11,485 nt of DNA, from assembly GCA_016839995.1 (NCBI GenBank), contig JAEOTD010000018.1, forward strand, positions 1 to 11,485, in the 5' to 3' direction. Numbering within the stretch: the first letter of the stretch is position 1; every line of letters starts with the position of its first letter. Shown here one piece after another: positions 7,496 through 11,485 of this stretch. The notes beneath the pieces are model-generated. The model was not told where the DNA came from. It ran no database searches and was given only the letters and a program-made list of their open reading frames with translations. This DNA comes from Candidatus Hermodarchaeota archaeon. GTDB taxonomy: Archaea; Asgardarchaeota; Hermodarchaeia; Hermodarchaeales; Hermodarchaeaceae. The position numbers and the translations under genes were made by a program.

Positions 7496-8116
7496 TTAGA
7501 GCCCGAATGGGAGACCCCACAGAAGCCAATAAACTGTAGCCGTGACAATGAGGGCAATGAGGATTCCGACAATTACCTGTAAGGGTGTATGAAGTTCCAG
7601 TTTCCATCGAGCCCAAGCTACGATTCCAGCTAAGATCATAAACGGCAGAACTAGTAGACCGTACATCCAGATTAGACCTGTAATTGGCCCTGCTACTCCA
7701 GCTGCATGAGCAGACACTTTCCAAAAAAGGCTCACAATGGTAATCGCAGAAGTCACCGCCGCATAGGCAATCGCCAATACTGCCATTGCCTGGTTTAGAA
7801 ACCCCCACGCAACAAAGGCTCCACAGACATAAACGATGATTGCTGCAAGATAGAGCAGGGGGCGGTCACGGCGGTTTGTAACGTCAAAGGTCATCTTCCC
7901 ACGAGCAACCATAAGGGATAACGGAATGATTGGGCCGATTACAATGAAAATAAACCCAAGTAGTAAGGACTGCCAAGGAAGAAGGAAACCTGTCCCGATA
8001 GGCGAAAAAAACGCAACAATGAATACTGCCCCAAGGGCAATCACTGGGGGCGCGAGAAGATTGGAAAGTGCTCGAGGAAAGCGAAGAGAAGTTGAGGAAT
8101 TGATGGTATCACTCAT
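7496..8116 (-). CDS. PAP2-like membrane phosphatase family protein
   Basis: This 206-residue protein has six likely membrane helices (about 20-37, 47-70, 86-107, 111-132, 138-168, 178-201). It resembles the PAP2 / type 2 phosphatidic acid phosphatase superfamily, whose members remove phosphate from lipid or polyprenyl (pyro)phosphates. All three motif regions can be placed. NRRDRP (81-86) stands in for KX6RP. KVSAHAAG (133-140) stands in for the SGH motif. R170-x5-H176-x3-Q180 stands in for SRX5HX3D, with Gln where the usual Asp is. The Lys of motif 1 and the Asp of motif 3 are not in the standard places, so activity is uncertain. The ATG at 8116 is preferred over a GTG one codon upstream because GGTGAG lies 6 bases before it. 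The gene starts 30 bases after the oxidoreductase stop and is probably the last gene of that operon. It converges with the gene ending at 7484, leaving an 11-base gap. Confidence 0.7.
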   Translation of the reverse strand: MSDTINSSTSLRFPRALSNLLAPPVIALGAVFIVAFFSPIGTGFLLPWQSLLLGFIFIVIGPIIPLSLMVARGKMTFDVTNRRDRPLLYLAAIIVYVCGAFVAWGFLNQAMAVLAIAYAAVTSAITIVSLFWKVSAHAAGVAGPITGLIWMYGLLVLPFMILAGIVAWARWKLELHTPLQVIVGILIALIVTATVYWLLWGLPFGL

Positions 8117-8122
8117 CACAAT

Positions 8123-8128
8123 CTCACC
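8123..8128 (-). promoter_or_regulatory. GGTGAG ribosome binding site of the PAP2-like gene
   Basis: On the minus strand GGTGAG stands 6 bases before the ATG at 8116, inside the 30-base gap after the oxidoreductase gene. Together with the sites at 4397 and 10894 it shows that GGTG-type sites are used in this genome beside AGGAGG. Confidence 0.6.
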
Positions 8129-8146
8129 GATGTGTGCAAAGCGGGT

Positions 8147-9934
8147 CTATAATGCAAGTTGTTTCTTACGAGCTTGTTTCGGATTTCCTTGAGTGTCCCA
8201 TCCTCGAAGCTTATAGTAGGCAGGAAGCATTTCATCTAAATGTACAATCCGTTTTCGGGATCCCCCTTCAGGGAGTGGAGTAGAAAAGCGAGGAGGAAGA
8301 CAATCATCGTGAGCAGAAAAGCCTTCACGAATATTGAATAGTCGTTCCAAGTTCCATATTCTTTCGCCAATTTGGAGGAACTCCTTTCCAGTGACCGTTA
8401 AGGACGTCGCTGCTGAGAGTAAGTCAGCGTAGTCTTCTATGCCGAAGGCAAAGGTCGTAAACCGACAAAGCACTAAGGAGTCCATAGCTGCAGATAGATC
8501 CTGAAATAGAACTACTAACTCAGGTTTTCCTTCAATTCGATCTCGGTCAACAAGTACAGGAGAGCCTAGAATTTCAGGACCAATCAAATAGGCTCGAAGG
8601 TGACATCCGCCACGATTGGAAGTTGCGTAAGCAAGGGCATGTCCCTGTACTCCTCGTGGGTCATAGGCTGGGATTTCTAATCCTTTAACCTGCATTGCCA
8701 AATCTGGGACTTTGTATCGAGTTGCCAATGTTTTAGAACCTTGACCAATTTCTGCACCCAATCCGCGAGCATAACCTACATCTTCAATGAGTTCGAGTAA
8801 TTGTGTCGTTTTTCCAAACTCTAGCTCCGTTTCAAGTTTCCCAGTTTCTGCGAGTTCCATTGCACACCCGATTGTGCTACCCACTGAGATGGTGTCTATT
8901 CCAAGCTCATTGCATCTGTGGTTGGCGAGGGTTATCCATTCAAGATCGTTGATTCCACATTGTGGACCTAAGGCCCAGAGGGTTTCATATTCAGGACCCC
9001 CAATTTCTTGCCCTTGAACATTTGAGATTCGACCGCAACCGATTGGGCAACCAAAACAGTGATACCGTTTCTTGAAAAAGCGTTCTAATAACTTTTCTCC
9101 CGAAACCCCTTCGGCATCCATGAAGTTTCCTTCTTGAAAGTTGTGTGTTGGTAAAATTCCATATTCGTTTGCGAGATTGACCAGGACAGGGGTTCCGTAT
9201 ACTGGGAGAGATTTGTTTGTGATTGAGTCCTTCTTTATGAGTCGACGGACACGGTTAACAACATGTTCAAGTTTCTCGGAATCACTCACTGAAACGGGGT
9301 TAGTGCCTTTTATTACGATAGCTTTCAGCTGCTTTGAGCCCATAACGGCACCAACTCCACCACGTCCAGCAGCTCTATGTTTGTCATTCATGATTGCTGC
9401 TAATTTGACTTGATTCTCCCCTGCAGGACCAATACACGCCACTTGTGCTTTGCTATCAGTTTCGTCAAGAAGATAGTCAGTACTGGGGCTGACCTCTTGA
9501 CCCCAGATATCCTTAGCTGATTGAAATTCCACCGAGTCATTATTTATCCATAAATATGTAGGCGTTTTTGCACGTCCTTCCAATACTATAGCGGCATAAC
9601 CAGCTCGACGAAGTTGAGGACCCAAATGTCCACCACAGTGGGAGTCAAATATGGTGCCAGTTAGTGGAGACTTAGTGACTACTACAAACCGCCCAGCAGT
9701 GGGTGTTGTCGTTGCGGTTAAAGGACCAATTGCAAAGACCAGTAGATTTTCTGGGGCGAGTGGAGATATCTCGGGAGTAACGTGATCGTAAACTAGTTTC
9801 ACTCCGAGTCCACGACCACCAAGGAATTGCTTGAATAGCTTAGGAGCCAGTTCGAGTTCCTGTGTAGTTTGCTTAGTGAGCGAAACCCAGAGTAGTTTTG
9901 TGTTAGAATACATTTGATTGGATTCGTTGGTCAT
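8147..9934 (-). CDS. Aldehyde:ferredoxin oxidoreductase, tungsten/molybdenum pterin family
   Basis: This cytoplasmic enzyme family oxidises aldehydes to carboxylic acids and passes two electrons to ferredoxin, using a bis-pterin tungsten cofactor and one [4Fe-4S] cluster. The 595 residues match the usual length. GGRGLG (39-44) and AAGRGGVGAVMGSKQLKAI (188-206) belong to the N-terminal and pterin-binding parts. The cluster ligands are visible as C293-x2-C296-x3-C300, with the distant C490 in a DSLVLC motif (485-490), the classic AOR layout. GIDTIS (345-350) is the first pterin-contact motif. E315 or E317 and H445 lie where the active-site acid and histidine fall in Pyrococcus AOR, by inference. 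AGGAGG overlapping the end of deoC fixes the ATG at 9934 and implies translational coupling. The deoC product acetaldehyde is therefore a plausible substrate, but AOR, FOR and WOR subtypes cannot be told apart by eye. Confidence 0.95.
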   Translation of the reverse strand: MTNESNQMYSNTKLLWVSLTKQTTQELELAPKLFKQFLGGRGLGVKLVYDHVTPEISPLAPENLLVFAIGPLTATTTPTAGRFVVVTKSPLTGTIFDSHCGGHLGPQLRRAGYAAIVLEGRAKTPTYLWINNDSVEFQSAKDIWGQEVSPSTDYLLDETDSKAQVACIGPAGENQVKLAAIMNDKHRAAGRGGVGAVMGSKQLKAIVIKGTNPVSVSDSEKLEHVVNRVRRLIKKDSITNKSLPVYGTPVLVNLANEYGILPTHNFQEGNFMDAEGVSGEKLLERFFKKRYHCFGCPIGCGRISNVQGQEIGGPEYETLWALGPQCGINDLEWITLANHRCNELGIDTISVGSTIGCAMELAETGKLETELEFGKTTQLLELIEDVGYARGLGAEIGQGSKTLATRYKVPDLAMQVKGLEIPAYDPRGVQGHALAYATSNRGGCHLRAYLIGPEILGSPVLVDRDRIEGKPELVVLFQDLSAAMDSLVLCRFTTFAFGIEDYADLLSAATSLTVTGKEFLQIGERIWNLERLFNIREGFSAHDDCLPPRFSTPLPEGGSRKRIVHLDEMLPAYYKLRGWDTQGNPKQARKKQLAL

Positions 9935-9940
9935 TTGAAT

Positions 9941-9946
9941 TCCTCC
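9941..9946 (-). promoter_or_regulatory. AGGAGG site of the oxidoreductase, overlapping the deoC stop
   Basis: On the minus strand the deoC stop TAG (9948-9946) shares its last base with AGGAGG, which is followed after 6 bases by the oxidoreductase ATG. Ribosomes finishing deoC would be placed directly for the next gene, so the pair is very probably one transcript and co-translated. Confidence 0.8.
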
Positions 9947-10767
9947 TAATCATTGAAGATATTCTGGTCACGATGTGGACATGTGACACAGCGTTGTTTA
10001 TACCAGAGATAGACTTCCTTTGGTTGCTTGGAGAGGCTTGCTTGCCGACTTGGACAGGTCCAGCATGGTTTATCTGGTTCGAGCCAGGAATCACTGTAAC
10101 CTGCCCATCGAAAGCCTTCAACAATAGCCACCCCAGAGCTTGTGCCCAGACGATTTGCCCCCGCATCCACCATACGTAGTGCATCCTTGAAAGAGCGAAT
10201 GCCACCTGCAGCCTTAACTCCTATTTTTGCTCCTACGGTTTCTCGCATAAGCCGGACATCATAAGGGGTGGCGCCCATGGGACCGAATCCCGTTGAAGTT
10301 TTTACAAAATGAGCCCCTGCATCTTTACACAAAAGGCAGGCTTGCCGCTTTTCATCATCAATCAAAAACCCTGTTTCAAGAATAACTTTCACAATTGCAC
10401 TATCAGCAGCACTAACCACAGCTTCGATATCTGATTGCACTAACGCGTAGTCTTTGTCTTTGAGCGCTCCAATGTTAATGACCATATCGACTTCTGAAGC
10501 GCCTTTACGAACCGCTTCTTTCGTTTCAAACGCTTTGACCTCGGTTAAACTAGCGCCAAGGGGGAACCCTACAACAACACAAACATCCACGGAAGAGTCT
10601 CGTAATAGCTCAGCAGCATACTCAACATGTACTGTGTTGATGCATACCGAGGCAAACTCGTACGCAAGAGCCTCTTCACACAGTTCCAATATCTTAGCTC
10701 GCTTAGTCTCCGGTTTAAGACGTGTATGATCAATTAACTTGACTAACTCATCAACCGTCAAATTCAT
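9946..10767 (-). CDS. deoC: Deoxyribose-phosphate aldolase with a four-cysteine C-terminal extension
   Basis: DeoC is a class I (Schiff-base) aldolase that splits 2-deoxy-D-ribose 5-phosphate into glyceraldehyde 3-phosphate and acetaldehyde in deoxynucleoside breakdown. The 273-residue form has LIDHTRLKPE (11-20), VVGFPLGA (65-72), and D94 in DMVIN matching catalytic Asp102 of E. coli. K156 in VKTSTGF matches Schiff-base Lys167, and K185 in VKAAGGIR matches Lys201. The TIM barrel ends near SGVAIVEGF (211-219). About 50 extra residues follow, with two near-identical CxTCP knuckles (C235/C238 and C260/C263) and several Trp residues, suggesting a zinc or Fe-S site. Most DeoC proteins are about 220-260 residues long and lack this tail. 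The ATG at 10767 has GGAG 10 bases before it. An upstream ATG (10788) or TTG (10869) would add 7 or 34 residues without family support. It is the first gene of the operon with the oxidoreductase. Confidence 0.95.
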   Translation of the reverse strand: MNLTVDELVKLIDHTRLKPETKRAKILELCEEALAYEFASVCINTVHVEYAAELLRDSSVDVCVVVGFPLGASLTEVKAFETKEAVRKGASEVDMVINIGALKDKDYALVQSDIEAVVSAADSAIVKVILETGFLIDDEKRQACLLCKDAGAHFVKTSTGFGPMGATPYDVRLMRETVGAKIGVKAAGGIRSFKDALRMVDAGANRLGTSSGVAIVEGFRWAGYSDSWLEPDKPCWTCPSRQASLSKQPKEVYLWYKQRCVTCPHRDQNIFND

Positions 10768-10777
10768 CTTGCGAACA

Positions 10778-10781
10778 CTCC
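10778..10781 (-). promoter_or_regulatory. GGAG ribosome binding site of deoC
   Basis: On the minus strand GGAG lies 10 bases before the ATG at 10767. The other in-frame ATG at 10788 is preceded by no comparable site. This favours the shorter protein, which also starts where DeoC homologues normally start. Confidence 0.45.
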
Positions 10782-10818
10782 GTTGCATCTCTCTTGTTCG
10801 TTCATGTAGGATAAACTT

Positions 10819-10837
10819 GTTTCTTCTTGAAAGAAAC
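10819..10837. promoter_or_regulatory. 7-5-7 inverted repeat in the deoC / M42 peptidase divergent region
   Basis: GTTTCTT and AAGAAAC form a perfect 7-bp inverted repeat around a 5-base spacer. It lies about 52 bases before the deoC ATG and 68 before the peptidase ATG, a position suiting an operator for either gene. It could also be a hairpin in the deoC leader. A weak TATA-like AGTTTATCC lies beside it on the deoC strand (about 10809-10817). Confidence 0.3.
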
Positions 10838-10893
10838 CTAGGTTTTGCATTCTGAAAAAAGCTTATCAAGTTAGTCGGATGAAAATCGTGGCA

Positions 10894-10897
10894 GGTG
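10894..10897 (+). promoter_or_regulatory. GGTG ribosome binding site of the M42 peptidase
   Basis: GGTG lies 7 bases before the ATG at 10905. That ATG is the first start in its frame, since an in-frame TAG stands at 10872. Confidence 0.5.
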
Positions 10898-10904
10898 TCA
10901 TCTC

Positions 10905-11485
10905 ATGGAGAAAAGACGAATTAAACTATTACAAACTCTAGTTGATGCATTTGGGCCTAGTGGTTTTGAACGAGAAGCGTCGGCACTTGTTGCCAAAGCA
11001 ATGCGTCCAGTCGCAGACGAGATAACCATTGACAAACTTGGAAGCGTCCAGTTCATCAAAAAGGGAACGGCGGACAGACCTCGAATTCTTTTCGCAGGTC
11101 ATGTTGATGAAGTTGGATTCATTGTCTCTGGAATTACCAAAGACGGATTCCTCAAAGTTAATCCTCTTGGTGGATGGTGGAGTCAAGTTGTTCTCGCGCA
11201 GAAAGTAATCGTCCGAACACGTAAAAACGACCGCTACTTCGGTGTTTTCGGAGCTAAACCCCCACACATCCTCTCACCTGACGAACGTAAGAAAGTTGTC
11301 GAACTTAAGGACATGTTCATCGATGTTGGAGCTTCTTCAGAAGACGATATCAAAGAAATGGGAATTCAGGTTGGAGATCCAATCGTACCGGATTCATCAT
11401 TTCAATTGATCCGTGACGGAAAACTCGCAGCAGCGAAGGCATTCGATGACCGCCTGGGTGCATTCATTGCCATGGAAGTAATCCA
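10905..11485 (+). CDS. M42 family metallo-aminopeptidase (TET-type), cut by the window edge
   Basis: This is the first 193 residues of a protein that continues past the right edge; M42 enzymes are usually about 340-360 residues. The family (PF05343) contains cytosolic dinuclear zinc or cobalt aminopeptidases that assemble into dodecameric tetrahedral (TET) particles and trim peptides from proteasomes or other proteases. Visible features are FGPSGFE near 16-22 and AGHVDEVGF (64-72), with metal ligand H66 and D68. GAKPPHILSPDERKK (116-130) is in the dimerisation domain. AFDDRLGA (179-186) supplies the bridging Asp at 181 or 182. The positions agree closely with His68 and Asp182 of Pyrococcus TET. 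The remaining metal ligands and the catalytic Glu lie beyond the window, so specificity (glutamyl, lysyl or broad) cannot be judged. It is divergent from deoC and not part of that operon. Confidence 0.95.
   Translation, partial: MEKRRIKLLQTLVDAFGPSGFEREASALVAKAMRPVADEITIDKLGSVQFIKKGTADRPRILFAGHVDEVGFIVSGITKDGFLKVNPLGGWWSQVVLAQKVIVRTRKNDRYFGVFGAKPPHILSPDERKKVVELKDMFIDVGASSEDDIKEMGIQVGDPIVPDSSFQLIRDGKLAAAKAFDDRLGAFIAMEVI

Noticed and set aside
7434..7808. 124-residue minus-strand open frame across the convergent junction
   Set aside because: It is a frame shadow of the PAP2-like gene, full of Cys and Ser, with no family signal.
7576..8116. UbiA-type prenyltransferase as the identity of the small membrane protein
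   Set aside because: RRDRP after an Asp recalls UbiA, but the NDxxD motif is missing, the protein is too short, and the SAHAAG and HTPLQVIVG motifs fit PAP2 better.
10768..10869. N-terminal extension of DeoC beginning at a TTG (10869) or at an ATG (10788)
   Set aside because: The extra residues are basic and unlike DeoC, homologues start near the ATG at 10767, GGAG precedes that ATG, and an inverted repeat and promoter-like sequence lie in the extension.

Overview
The window looks archaeal. Genes are packed with short gaps and have AT-rich, TATA-like upstream boxes. Ribosome binding sites are either AGGAGG or GGTGA. The gene content also fits: a short methionyl-tRNA synthetase with four cysteine pairs and no C-terminal tRNA-binding domain, a tungsten-type aldehyde:ferredoxin oxidoreductase, and an M42/TET aminopeptidase. 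An anaerobic or microaerophilic lineage is likely. An Asgard archaeon is possible given the very large unassigned helical protein, but nothing here proves it. No rRNA, tRNA, CRISPR array, transposase or integrase was seen.

Layout. (1) 125-1804 (+) metG, with a strong AGGAGG site. (2) 1832-2842 (-) a PiT-type phosphate transporter, convergent with metG. (3) 3039-4199 (-) a membrane acyltransferase of family 3. (4) 4407-7484 (+) an unassigned 1025-residue protein. It has an N-terminal helix-hairpin-helix domain like the RNA polymerase alpha C-terminal domain, a long all-helical middle, and a beta-rich C-terminal domain. A perfect 14-bp palindrome lies upstream of it. (5) 10767 down to 7496 (-), a probable three-gene operon: deoC (deoxyribose-phosphate aldolase with a four-cysteine tail), an aldehyde:ferredoxin oxidoreductase whose ribosome binding site overlaps the deoC stop codon, and a PAP2-like membrane protein. 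(6) 10905 to the right edge (+), the N-terminal part of an M42 metallo-aminopeptidase, divergent from deoC.

How the genes work together. The best-supported link is deoC with the oxidoreductase. DeoC cleaves 2-deoxyribose 5-phosphate to glyceraldehyde 3-phosphate and acetaldehyde, and an AOR-family enzyme can oxidise an aldehyde to the acid while reducing ferredoxin. The overlap suggests co-translation and a DNA/deoxynucleoside salvage route that recovers carbon and reducing power. The other genes are housekeeping or membrane functions without a clear shared pathway.

The most novel items are the 1025-residue protein and the cysteine-rich C-terminal extension of DeoC. No non-coding stretch exceeds 300 bases. 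The longer gaps (1-124, 2843-3038, 4200-4406, 10768-10904) hold only promoter-like and palindromic elements, described below.
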